Source: a virus. Taken from it: a stretch of 53,614 nt of DNA. The translations under genes were made by a program, and so were the position numbers. Positions within the stretch are counted from its first letter, which is position 1; every line of letters begins with the position of its first letter. The DNA lies in IMG/VR virus record IMGVR_UViG_3300042569_001941, positions 1-53,614 of that record. One strand, written 5' to 3'. The notes under the pieces were generated by a model. That model had not been told where the DNA came from and ran no database searches. It saw only the letters and a list, made by a program, of their open reading frames with translations. This document shows positions 41,138-48,109 of the stretch, in pieces.

Positions 41138-41235
41138 AGTTTAATCGGTTTGGTCGCCATTAAACAATAACTTATCTAAACGAAAAGGAGGTGTTTCAAA
41201 TCTCGACAAAGGGTCTTCGGACCTTTTGTTCGTTT
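41138..41235 (+). ncRNA. Candidate ~95-nt structured RNA displaying AAAGGAGGTG
   Basis: The region between the late motif and a hairpin has no credible ORF. An outer stem pairs AAACGA (41178-41183) with TCGTTT (41230-41235), and inside it a UUCG hairpin pairs ACAAAGGGTC with GACCTTTTGT (41206-41229). The intervening single strand holds AAAGGAGGTG (41184-41193), a 10-nt complement to the conserved 3' end of bacterial 16S rRNA. A ribosome-directed RNA is possible. Alternatively it is an unusual terminator. Confidence 0.45.
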
Positions 41236-41253
41236 ATATAGGTACCAAATAAA

Positions 41254-41275
41254 AAACCCATCCGAAGATGGGTTT
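41254..41275. terminator. Bidirectional terminator after tmRNA
   Basis: AAACCCATC / GATGGGTTT, 9 perfect pairs with a CGAA loop, directly downstream of the tmRNA 3' end on the minus strand, with A/T tracts on both sides. Confidence 0.8.
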
Positions 41276-41276
41276 A

Positions 41277-41686
41277 TGGTGGAGGTGACGGGACTCGAAC
41301 CCGTGTCTTTCCTGTTCAACAATAAATGACTACACGTTTATTCTGTTAGTTCACAACAGACAAATATTTGGTTCCTATTTTGACATCGTTACCAACAACT
41401 GTGTCGAGTTCACTTTTGTTACGGTAGCCCTCTGAACGAGACCGTTTGTTTCTTTTTGGGTAGAAACCACACCTTGAGTACTTCTGTTCCTAGGTTATAT
41501 GTACGTCGACCCGATTGTAGTTTCGCCTTAGGCTACTGCTACGTTAGAAGTTGCAAGAATACCTGCTACTTCCATGTTGTTGTAAACGTTGCCGTCTAAA
41601 ATTTTCCACCGTAGATTTAAGTCATAGATGAAGTCTGACTACGTGCCACTTACCCCTGATACCTGAAATCAATGCCAGGCACCCCC
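41277..41686 (-). ncRNA. ssrA: tmRNA (transfer-messenger RNA)
   Basis: The 5' end GGGGGTGCCTGGCATTGATT and the 3' end (GGGTTCGAGTCCC T-arm, ACCTCCACCA) form the tRNA-like domain; the encoded 3' CCA and acceptor pairing are visible. The tag frame follows TTTTAGAC, starts at GGC (41593) and stops at TAA (41530-41528): 21 residues, starting GNVYNN and ending ATSNVAVA. The hydrophobic VAVA end resembles a degradation tag but is longer than the usual ~10-residue bacterial tag. It rescues stalled ribosomes and marks the products. A host-type promoter precedes it. Confidence 0.95.
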
Positions 41687-41705
41687 ATATTTTAAAGAAC
41701 TTATA

Positions 41706-41737
41706 CAAATGTAGATGAAAAAGGGTTAAAAAACAAA
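41706..41737 (-). promoter_or_regulatory. Host-type promoter for tmRNA, TTTG-N20-TACATTTG
   Basis: Minus-strand TTTG (41737-41734), 20-nt spacer and TACATTTG (41713-41706), about 20 nt before the mature tmRNA 5' end. Confidence 0.7.
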
Positions 41738-41770
41738 TTTTAACCCTTAAATTCCTATATGTGTAATTAT

Positions 41771-42073
41771 TTATTTCTTAGCAGATGGTTTTCTTCCTTT
41801 ACGAGCTTGGTTCCCCTTAGTCGCGGTTACAACATCCTTAGATTGTTTAACAACTTTTTTTGCTGCTTCAACAACATCTTTAGATTCCTCAACCACTCTT
41901 TTTGCTCTTTCTTTAACTACTTTAGCAACTTCCTTAACTTCCGCTAATTTTTCTTCAACTGCGTCAGGAATGTTATTACCATCCTTGTCTTCTATTTTAC
42001 CTGTTTTCATTAGGAAAAATACTACAGCTCCAGCCACAACCAAAGCCAATAAAATTAAAAGTACTGTCATCAT
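41771..42073 (-). CDS. Membrane-anchored Lys/Val/Glu-rich coiled-coil protein
   Basis: 100 aa (99 from the second ATG). An N-terminal transmembrane helix (MTVLLILLALVVAGAVVFFL), then DKDGNNIPD, an EF-hand-like Ca-binding loop, then K/E/V repeats (VKEVAKVVKERAKRVVEES...) forming an amphipathic coiled coil with a basic end. Similar small proteins are known as YtxH-like or late phage membrane proteins. A late motif lies 16 nt upstream. Confidence 0.65.
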   Translation of the reverse strand: MMTVLLILLALVVAGAVVFFLMKTGKIEDKDGNNIPDAVEEKLAEVKEVAKVVKERAKRVVEESKDVVEAAKKVVKQSKDVVTATKGNQARKGRKPSAKK

Positions 42074-42089
42074 AATTGTTTGTTTTATA

Positions 42090-42097
42090 TATAAATA
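42090..42097 (-). promoter_or_regulatory. TATTTATA late motif
   Basis: Minus strand, 16 nt before the ATG at 42073. Confidence 0.55.
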
Positions 42098-42115
42098 TCC
42101 GTTATTGTACTAAAA

Positions 42116-42799
42116 TCAGTTAACCCTTAAAGGGAAGTGTTTCTCATATAATGCCTCAAAAAACAACTTATTTTTTTCCCATTGTTTATTGGTCATACCA
42201 ATGGATTTGTGTGTTACCATTATTTTAGTAGTAACCCCAACTTTAATCCCATCTAAATGGTTGTCAACACAAAATGGTAAATCATAAAAATGAAACCCTG
42301 TAAATTCTTCATTAAACTTATGTTTAATTCTACCTTTATGAACCATAATGAACAATCCATCGACAATTACCACTTCTTTTGGTTTGTCACCAAATGATTG
42401 TTTTGAATAGTGATTTACATGTCTTTTACCTTCATGTTCATGACCCACAACACCATACATAGATTCCCTATCTTGCCACCACATTCCACTAATTAAGTTA
42501 TCAGTTCCTGCTAATCCTAAAATTCCATATTCAGGATTTTCTTCAAATAATCTAACAACTTTTGGTGTAATGTTGGAGGTTTCTAAAATAAGATCATCAT
42601 GCATAAACACAACAATATCATGTTCAGAATCTTGTAATCCTATGTTATATATTTTGGGTAGAGAGTCCACACCATCATTCTCATAAATTAATATTTGAGT
42701 TTTAGGGTGTGAAAACATTTTCTCAACGTGTTTTAAATACGTATCATCTATTTTTCGTGTTGAAATGACAACACTAATTGGTCCATTATATTTCGACAT
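42116..42799 (-). CDS. GT2-type glycosyltransferase (Glyco_tranf_2_5-like)
   Basis: 227 aa from the ATG giving MSKYNGPISVVISTRK; an ATG 3 codons earlier is possible. ILIYENDGVDSLPKIYN, DIVVFMHDDLIL (the DD metal site) and VDGLFIMVHKGRI are the hallmarks of this small GT2 subfamily. It overlaps the phosphoesterase gene by 14 nt, so both come from the promoter at 43541-43571. It may act on host surface glycan alongside the cluster at 26803-35013. Confidence 0.8.
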   Translation of the reverse strand: MSKYNGPISVVISTRKIDDTYLKHVEKMFSHPKTQILIYENDGVDSLPKIYNIGLQDSEHDIVVFMHDDLILETSNITPKVVRLFEENPEYGILGLAGTDNLISGMWWQDRESMYGVVGHEHEGKRHVNHYSKQSFGDKPKEVVIVDGLFIMVHKGRIKHKFNEEFTGFHFYDLPFCVDNHLDGIKVGVTTKIMVTHKSIGMTNKQWEKNKLFFEALYEKHFPLRVN

Positions 42800-43535
42800 G
42801 AGTTGCAATTATTTCACCATAAACTTCTTGTAAGTCTATGATTATTGGTTTATTTATTGGTTCGTATTTTGAGTTACAAGTTGATGCATTTACGAATAAT
42901 GTTTTATTACCGAGCTCGACACCATAACCTTCGTGAATATGACCAAATACACTTACTAATGGATTTATTTCTTCTATTCTATTTCGTAACAACTCACAAC
43001 CTACGTTTGTATTTGGTTGTCGCCAATTATTAACTAAATCTCCGAATCCATTTGGTGGTCCGTGAGTAATTAATACATCTGTATCAGTTGGAATGTTATT
43101 CCATTTTTCTAACAACTCCTCACCCATTCTTGGTAAGTTAAACGCCCAATCATAAAACCATGGTTGCCAAGGACTACCATAAAATTTAATGGGTCTTGAA
43201 AATTTATCACTTTCAATTGTTATAAAACTATCCTCTAAATAAGTTACATCAGATTGAGATAAATTTTCGGGTGACATTAGATTATGTAACCAATCATAAT
43301 CACCTTTATGGTGAGGTTGATTAACTCTTTCAAAACAATGGTCATGATTACCTGATATGAATATTTTTTCATCGAATCCTTTAATGTTTTGAAACCAATG
43401 AATAAATTCGGTAACATCCCTTTCTCCACCTCGATTAGAAATATCACCTGCATGTATTAGCACATCACCAGATGGTATTTCGTGGGACATACCTCCATGT
43501 AAACTATGTGTGTCAGATATACAAACGATTCTCAT
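42786..43535 (-). CDS. Calcineurin-like metallophosphoesterase
   Basis: 249 aa. All five metal motifs are present: CISDTHSLH, HAGDISNRGG, ISGNHDHCF, ITHGPPNG and VFGHIHEGYG. These ligate two metals. Small members act on nucleotides, cyclic di-nucleotides or phosphoproteins; one possible phage use is removal of a defence signalling nucleotide, but nothing here fixes the substrate. The host-type promoter -7 box ends 5 nt before the ATG, so its mRNA would be leaderless. Confidence 0.85.
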   Translation of the reverse strand: MRIVCISDTHSLHGGMSHEIPSGDVLIHAGDISNRGGERDVTEFIHWFQNIKGFDEKIFISGNHDHCFERVNQPHHKGDYDWLHNLMSPENLSQSDVTYLEDSFITIESDKFSRPIKFYGSPWQPWFYDWAFNLPRMGEELLEKWNNIPTDTDVLITHGPPNGFGDLVNNWRQPNTNVGCELLRNRIEEINPLVSVFGHIHEGYGVELGNKTLFVNASTCNSKYEPINKPIIIDLQEVYGEIIATHVEI

Positions 43536-43540
43536 AATAT

Positions 43541-43571
43541 CAAATATAAGTAAAATTTATTATAATGCAAA
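43541..43571 (-). promoter_or_regulatory. Host-type promoter, TTTG-N19-TATATTTG
   Basis: Minus-strand TTTG (43571-43568), 19 nt, TATATTTG (43548-43541), only 5 nt before the ATG at 43535. It overlaps the T tract of the upstream RNA's terminator. Confidence 0.7.
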
Positions 43572-44503
43572 AAAAAAGTCAGAATAAATCTGACTAATCT
43601 TTTTGGGCCGAACGGTTTTAAAACGTTCCAATTCCACCACTTTGTTTTACTAAACAAAGAAAAAAAAAACACTGAGAATACATGTTTTAACAATTGACTT
43701 AGGGACATTATTTGATTCTTCCCTTTTCCACTACCTTTTGAGTAGTACCAATCAGCGGCGGTCAATTAGATTAACCAATCCTTAAGTCGTTATATACTCT
43801 TTTAATACTCATTACTCATCAAAGATGCCTCCCTGATTCAACCTTGCGGGTTTAGAGAACTTTTTTAAAAATCACATTGGGCTTGAGACCCTTTGTGGCC
43901 GTGAACCCCTCACGACTATGTAGCCACCTGTCTACAACGACTGACGAACACTTTTTCTTGTTATGTTTAAGTTGTTAAACCGTAATTAACAAAATTTAGT
44001 TTCCGAATTTGGGAAAGTAGTGGTTCGTCGACCAGCCAAGCCACCTTTTGAGCGACTCGATACTAAACTACTCTCTGTAACATCCCTGCTACCATATTTT
44101 TGGACCCCTTCAAAACTAAACTCTTGGTAGAGTTTAATAAAGGATGATAACGACACCACTCGTACTTCACCATACCTTTCGGTTTTAAGATTCCCATCAT
44201 ATTGAATCACGCAATTGTAAAGTTGGATAACGATACTTCTCACAATAACTCTATGGATTATTCTTATTGGTGTTCCCACCTCAACCAAACAACTCGGATT
44301 GCTTGGTCATCAAACCACTTTCCCTAAAGTGTTACCCTCAGTACTTAAGGTTCAACGATACTCCACTTGCCTACTCGAGTTCCATTTCTGAAACCGCAAC
44401 TTACCCCAACCAAGGGTTTGTCACTTTATCCCACTTTCATGGTTTATTTTGTTGACCATAGGCGGCCAATATTTTTAAATCAAAGAACTATTTTTTTGTT
44501 TCT
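43565..44503 (-). ncRNA. Giant structured RNA, candidate of the GOLLD/ROOL type
   Basis: About 940 nt with a strong host-type promoter at one end and a perfect terminator at the other, and no credible gene inside. Many local helices are visible: a GCCAC/GTGGC stem (43923-27 with 43895-99) enclosing a CGTGA/TCACG hairpin (43900-43914) and flanked by GTCT/AGAC; GNRA hairpins GGTG-GGAA-CACC (44280-44269) and ACC-GAAA-GGT (44183-44174); an AAACTC/GAGTTT hairpin near 44120-44140. Near its 3' end, GTGGTGGAATTGG plus a TTTTAAAA loop resembles a tRNA-Leu(TAA) remnant. Size, phage context and adjacency to tRNAs match GOLLD RNAs; I cannot confirm the consensus by eye. Confidence 0.6.
43569..43595 (-). 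terminator. Terminator of the giant RNA
   Basis: Minus-strand AGTCAGA / TCTGACT stem with a short T-rich loop, then nine T. Confidence 0.85.
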
Positions 44504-44507
44504 TTTA

Positions 44508-44538
44508 CAAAGATAAGAAAACTTTTTTAAAAAACAAA
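44508..44538 (-). promoter_or_regulatory. Host-type promoter for giant RNA, TTTG-N19-TATCTTTG
   Basis: Minus-strand TTTG (44538-44535), 19-nt spacer and TATCTTTG (44515-44508). The predicted start of transcription is about 44503. Confidence 0.75.
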
Positions 44539-44546
44539 ATATTTTT

Positions 44547-44780
44547 TTAATTATTTTCTACTTTATTTTTTTTCAAGGTTTTTTTAGAAGATACTTTCTC
44601 AGTTGTCTTCTTTGTCTTGTACTCAGGATTTTTATAAAGTTTATATTCGGTCTTTGGTGCGAATGACCAATAACCACCCTTAACTCTTAAATCCGCTTCG
44701 TTGTCATCTACTCTCAGTACCTCACCAATTTCATGACCCTTACTTGCTTTAATTAATTTAATACATTTCATATTTTCCAT
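44547..44780 (-). CDS. Small hypothetical protein with basic tail
   Basis: 77 aa from MENMKCIKLIK (or 74 from the next ATG). A short beta domain (KCIKLIKASKGHEIGEVLRVDDNEADLRVKGG pattern, broken here: KCIKLIK, GEVLRVDD, ADLRVKGGYWSF) resembles an SH3-like barrel, followed by a Lys/Thr-rich disordered tail. It could bind nucleic acid or protein. The function is unknown. Confidence 0.6.
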   Translation of the reverse strand: MENMKCIKLIKASKGHEIGEVLRVDDNEADLRVKGGYWSFAPKTEYKLYKNPEYKTKKTTEKVSSKKTLKKNKVENN

Positions 44781-44821
44781 GTTTATAATAAAATATAAGA
44801 AATAAAAATGACAAAACAAAA

Positions 44822-45613
44822 TCAGATTAAAGTTTTTCTAAAAAGTTTATAATCAATTTCTTTTTTATCATAACCAAAAAAACCACATTCATTTTCAGTT
44901 AAATAACAAACTTTATTATAATCATAAAAACTAACTTTTTTAATATAATCAACATTCATATGGTGATAAGTTATTTCATATATGTTTTTAAAATATTGGT
45001 AAAATGTTGAGAATAAAAAACTTACATCGCTTGGATAATCCTCTAAAAAATTAAATTTATTTGTAATAAAATCTATTTTGTCTAATTTATTATAAAATTT
45101 GATTTCTTTATTCTTTATAGATAATACATTATTTTGTATGGATTTATCAATATCCTCAATTTTAAATATTTTATAGTTTGGACCTAATTTTGAATCATAT
45201 AATAATTTTAAATTGGTTTGACTATTAATTATTTCTTCTTTATATATTTTATTATTACGTAATATTTGTGAGCTTTGTGGAATATAGTGGAAATCATCAC
45301 ACCCCTTTAAAAAAATATCATATTTGTTAATGTAACTTTCGATATCATATATGTTAGTTTTTTTTATGTGTTTTATAATATCATCTTCCTCGTGTTTTAA
45401 TATATTTTCTATCCAAAAATAAGATGAAAAAAATCTATCAATTGGGTTTCTTACAAAAATATAAACATTATTTAAAATTTTATTGGGATCATCTTCCAAT
45501 TCTATTTCAATATTCAAATGTTTAAATAAATGAATAAATGTAGTATATAATAAAGTATGCCCACTTTTAAATGGGATTATTATTGATAGGTCTTTTTCTT
45601 TTATGTTTAACAT
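44822..45613 (-). CDS. Sulfotransferase-like protein
   Basis: 263 aa from MLNIKEKDLS; a longer frame would run into the tRNA-like gene at 45626. LSIIIPFKSGHTLLYTTF is the 5'-phosphosulfate-binding strand-loop (K-x-G-x-T), and NVYIFVRNPIDRFFSSYFW is the 3'-phosphate-binding region (VRNP-x-x-R-x-x-S-x-Y) of carbohydrate sulfotransferases. The PAPS-using enzyme would sulfate a glycan; the acceptor is unknown. It lies in the RNA region, transcribed with it. Confidence 0.75.
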   Translation of the reverse strand: MLNIKEKDLSIIIPFKSGHTLLYTTFIHLFKHLNIEIELEDDPNKILNNVYIFVRNPIDRFFSSYFWIENILKHEEDDIIKHIKKTNIYDIESYINKYDIFLKGCDDFHYIPQSSQILRNNKIYKEEIINSQTNLKLLYDSKLGPNYKIFKIEDIDKSIQNNVLSIKNKEIKFYNKLDKIDFITNKFNFLEDYPSDVSFLFSTFYQYFKNIYEITYHHMNVDYIKKVSFYDYNKVCYLTENECGFFGYDKKEIDYKLFRKTLI

Positions 45614-45625
45614 TTCATATAATTG

Positions 45626-45776
45626 CTGTAGTGGATGGGTTCGAACCACCAAGATGAGATTCGGTAAGTAACATATCGCCGGCCGGCTGGTGGTCTACCC
45701 CCTCATATTACTTACCTATTTCTTTGTCATCGCCCCCGAGACAGGAGGGTACGTTTGCCAATTTCGTCACACTACA
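45626..45776 (-). tRNA. tRNA-like gene with ~82-nt variable region, apparent anticodon GTC
   Basis: Acceptor TGTAGTG/CACTACA, a D-arm ACG...CGT as in class II tRNAs, anticodon stem CCCTC/GGGGG with loop CTGTCTC, and T-arm GGTGG-TTCGAAC-CCATC fit a tRNA. But ~82 nt separate the anticodon stem from the T-arm. This insert forms nested stems GATGA/TCATC and a perfect GGTAAGTAA/TTACTTACC. Position 37 is T, where a purine is expected. A canonical tRNA-Asp(GTC) exists at 48028, so this copy may be non-canonical or have another use. Confidence 0.6.
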
Positions 45777-45968
45777 AAATAACACCCTTTTATCAGCCGA
45801 AGCCTCACATAACCTTAGTGTGGAACCACCGGTAGGTGTCATGAATGATTACCATTGAGAATGTAGATTTTCACTAACTCGATTTAGCGGTCTCTTTGAT
45901 AATTTTTTGATGGATGAAAAACATCTATTTTTCTTGTGGATTTCCATCGGAATCCCATAACTTAAAAG

Positions 45969-46042
45969 TGGACCAGATAGGAATCGAACCTATTACCTTC
46001 ACATTATGAGTGTGCCGCTCTAACCGAGTGAGCTACAAGTCC
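45969..46042 (-). tRNA. tRNA-Met(CAT)
   Basis: A 74-nt cloverleaf with loop CTCATAA and a good T-arm (TAGGTTCGATTCCTA). A CAT anticodon may be Met or lysidine-type Ile; not resolved. No encoded CCA. 192 nt of DNA without a confident gene separates it from the tRNA-like gene. Confidence 0.85.
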
Positions 46043-46052
46043 AAAATTCACG

Positions 46053-46126
46053 TGATCCCGTTTGGATTCGAACCAAAGACCCACATCTTAGAAGGATGTT
46101 GCTCTATCCAACTGAGCTACGGAACC
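46053..46126 (-). tRNA. tRNA-Arg(TCT)
   Basis: Anticodon arm ACATC-CTTCTAA-GATGT; T-arm TTTGGTTCGAATCCAAA; acceptor GGTTCCG/CGGGATC with wobbles. 74 nt. Confidence 0.9.
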
Positions 46127-46247
46127 AAAGTAATGTAATGTCTGTACGGTTTGTATCTAATCAGCACCTTTGTACATGCTTCAAAAGTTTCCATTTCATA
46201 CGTAGCGTCCGTTCCGTCACTCATTTCTGAGTCATTACACTAAAATT

Positions 46248-46682
46248 TTATTTAATGTTTTTTGCACGATATGTATCTGTTTGTGAATGACAATTTGGAC
46301 ATAACATTCTCAAGTTTTCTAACTTATGATTTGTTCGATTTCCATCAATATGGTCTAATTCCATATTTATTTTTTTACCATTCCATTCTTCAATGTCACA
46401 TACTGAACATTTATTTTCAATTATTTTTTCTTTTAATAATCTGTTTTTTAATTTGAATGTTTGAAAATGAGGGTGTTTACCATCCAATATTTCCTGTAAA
46501 TCAATTTTAGGTGGGACAATTTTATTTATTCCTTTCCCCGATTGATTTGTGTTGTAACAATCAAATTTAATTGCATACTTTTTAAAAGTATTAAAATGTA
46601 ATTCTAATTTAACTGCGGCATCTGCCATAGAATTAGAATTTTGACACATTTCTCTAAAATGTTTTTCATCTATTTGTTTCAT
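46248..46682 (-). CDS. HNH endonuclease
   Basis: 144 aa. C-S-V-C-D ... LDHIDGNRTNHKLENLRMLCPNC is a complete HNH domain with zinc Cys pairs (C-x-x-C and C-x-x-C) and catalytic His in LDH. The N-terminal helix pair (MADAAVKLELHFNTFKKYA) looks like a homing-nuclease DNA-binding helix-turn-helix. Its place among tRNAs and the tRNA-like gene fits a free-standing homing enzyme. A TATTTATT variant lies 3 nt upstream (46693-46686). Confidence 0.85.
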   Translation of the reverse strand: MKQIDEKHFREMCQNSNSMADAAVKLELHFNTFKKYAIKFDCYNTNQSGKGINKIVPPKIDLQEILDGKHPHFQTFKLKNRLLKEKIIENKCSVCDIEEWNGKKINMELDHIDGNRTNHKLENLRMLCPNCHSQTDTYRAKNIK

Positions 46683-46735
46683 ATTAATAAATATCAGACA
46701 AATATGAAAAACACTCCGAAGTGTCTATTTTTTTG

Positions 46736-46820
46736 TACTTCCGACCAGAATCGAACTGGTACGAACTTTCAGTTCATAGCATTTTAAGTGCTACGTGTCT
46801 ACCAATTCCACCACGGAAGC
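46736..46820 (-). tRNA. tRNA-Leu(TAA)
   Basis: A class II tRNA: GTGGTGGAATTGGTAGACAC D-arm, anticodon arm TAGCA-CTTAAAA-TGCTA, long variable arm, T-arm CCAGTTCGATTCTGG. 85 nt. Confidence 0.9.
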
Positions 46821-46885
46821 ATTTTGTTTTTCCAATACATCAAAGAACCATAATTCAAATATAATAAAAAAAAATGATATAAAAA

Positions 46886-46919
46886 AACCCCGAACAATTT
46901 TTTTAGTTTGTTCAGGGTT
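46886..46919 (-). terminator. Rho-independent terminator
   Basis: Minus-strand AACCC-GAACAAA / TTTGTTC-GGGTT with a T run, downstream of the secreted protein gene ending at 46939. Confidence 0.7.
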
Positions 46920-46938
46920 CTAACTTAACTAAAAATTT

Positions 46939-47388
46939 TTATTTTACTTTATATGATAACCCAAGTCCTAATGTAAAATCACTACCAACTAAATTACCAA
47001 TTGTCCATAAATTTATAACAGTACTTGGTCTTAGTGGATTATACATTATAAGAAAATTTGGTTTGTTACCATTAAGTGTCGGTTGTAATCCAAATCCAAC
47101 AATGGCCTTGTCTTCTTTTACTTGTCTAAGAACACCGAACTTCATATTATCAGATAGATTTCCTGTGTTGGTATTGACACCAGGAGGAATTGATATACCT
47201 CCATTTGGGGTTTTCAATTCACCGTATGGAAGACCTGCATAAAATCCCCAACCTTTTTTCATAAAACCACCCGTTATATAACCATCTGATGGACCACCTT
47301 TTCGAGTGGCGGTTATAAACCACTCTTGTCCATTTGCTACGACTTCTACTCCCAAAAGTAACGTTAGCACTAAAAAAATTTTTTTCAT
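46939..47388 (-). CDS. Secreted small beta-barrel-like protein
   Basis: 149 aa from MKKIFLVLTLLLGVEVV, a signal peptide ending at NGQ. The mature chain alternates hydrophobic and polar residues, with repeated Gly (GGFMKKGWGFYAGL, NMKFGVLRQV, FTLGLGLSYKVK) and ends in an aromatic-free strand LSYKVK, which suggests a small outer-membrane barrel or periplasmic beta protein. It overlaps the preceding gene by 4 nt (ATGA). Confidence 0.65.
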   Translation of the reverse strand: MKKIFLVLTLLLGVEVVANGQEWFITATRKGGPSDGYITGGFMKKGWGFYAGLPYGELKTPNGGISIPPGVNTNTGNLSDNMKFGVLRQVKEDKAIVGFGLQPTLNGNKPNFLIMYNPLRPSTVINLWTIGNLVGSDFTLGLGLSYKVK

Positions 47389-47687
47389 TTTTTTGATTTG
47401 GACAAGGAGTCTTCCGTTGCCCATTTTTCTTTTAACTTTGCTACCTTCTCAATCTTTACAATTTTACCATTTAATTTGGTAATCTCGTCCGCGATTTCTT
47501 TGGTTTTGACGGCCCTGCTAGCGAAATTCTCATCTGTTACTTCAACCCATTCAATCTTCCTTTCAAGAGATTTAATCTCTTTTTTTATTTGATTGACTGA
47601 CTTTCTTTCGTCTGAAAGACTTGGGTCGATAGATGATGTTAATGTATTAAAAAATAACATTAACGATAGTGTGATTTTATCTATCAT
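47385..47687 (-). CDS. Exported or membrane-tethered coiled-coil protein
   Basis: 100 aa starting MIDKITLSLMLFFNTLTSS, a hydrophobic N-terminal segment that may be a signal, followed by a charged coiled coil (ERKSVNQIKKEIKSLERKIEW...). A late motif lies 4 nt upstream. It is cotranscribed with the barrel-like protein. Confidence 0.65.
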   Translation of the reverse strand: MIDKITLSLMLFFNTLTSSIDPSLSDERKSVNQIKKEIKSLERKIEWVEVTDENFASRAVKTKEIADEITKLNGKIVKIEKVAKLKEKWATEDSLSKSKK

Positions 47688-47691
47688 ATAT

Positions 47692-47699
47692 TATAAATA
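47692..47699 (-). promoter_or_regulatory. TATTTATA late motif
   Basis: Minus strand, 4 nt before the ATG at 47687. Confidence 0.65.
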
Positions 47700-47765
47700 T
47701 TAATAATATGATAAATATACAGAATAAAATATTGGAAATCAATATCTTAATATAAAAAAATATTG

Positions 47766-47837
47766 TACCCCCGACGGGATTCGAACCCGTATTACATCCG
47801 TGAAAGGGATGTGACCTAACCCTTAGTCGACAGGGGC
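47766..47837 (-). tRNA. tRNA-Glu(TTC)
   Basis: Anticodon arm ATCC-CTTTCAC-GGAT; T-arm CGGGTTCGAATCCCG; acceptor GCCCCTG/CGGGGGT. 72 nt. Confidence 0.9.
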
Positions 47838-47933
47838 AAATAGGAACTAACATTGCTATCAGGGTTTAAATGGTTCACAGATAAATCTGGAATCACCACC
47901 TACTGGTTTTACAGTATCTTAGTTAATTCTTTG

Positions 47934-48019
47934 CGGAAGGAGTAGGATTCGAACCCACGGTACCTTTCAGTACTTCGGTTTTCAAGACCGACGCGATAGA
48001 CCAACTCTGCCATCCTTCC
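47934..48019 (-). tRNA. tRNA-Ser(TGA)
   Basis: Class II with long variable arm; anticodon arm TCGGT-CTTGAAA-ACCGA; acceptor GGAAGGA/TCCTTCC. 86 nt. The ~95 nt between this and tRNA-Glu have small hairpins only. Confidence 0.9.
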
Positions 48020-48027
48020 AATATTTG

Positions 48028-48101
48028 CGGACTGTACGGGACTCGAACCCGTGAACTCCACCGTGACAGGGTGGCATGATAACCAACTTCACCAACAATC
48101 C
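48028..48101 (-). tRNA. tRNA-Asp(GTC)
   Basis: Anticodon arm CCACC-CTGTCAC-GGTGG; T-arm CGGGTTCGAGTCCCG. 74 nt. Confidence 0.9.
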
Positions 48102-48109
48102 AATATTCT

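Noticed and set aside
43532-44288. Minus-strand ORFs of 77 and 100 codons (and a plus-strand 62-codon ORF at 44267-44455) inside the giant RNA
   Set aside because: They overlap strong RNA helices and the terminator, lack promoter-spaced starts, and have no domain-like composition; the region looks non-coding.
43565-44503. Group I or group II intron, or RNase P RNA
   Set aside because: I could not find the conserved group I P/Q/R/S segments, a group II domain V, or the RNase P cores (for example GAGGAAAGTCC).
45614-45652. N-terminal extension of the sulfotransferase-like gene
   Set aside because: It would overlap the T-arm and acceptor of the tRNA-like gene; the ATG at 45613 avoids this.
46117-46224. 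35-codon minus-strand ORF starting MSDGTDATYEMETFEACTK
   Set aside because: Its last codons lie inside tRNA-Arg and no promoter was found. Possibly real, but not supported enough to list as a gene.
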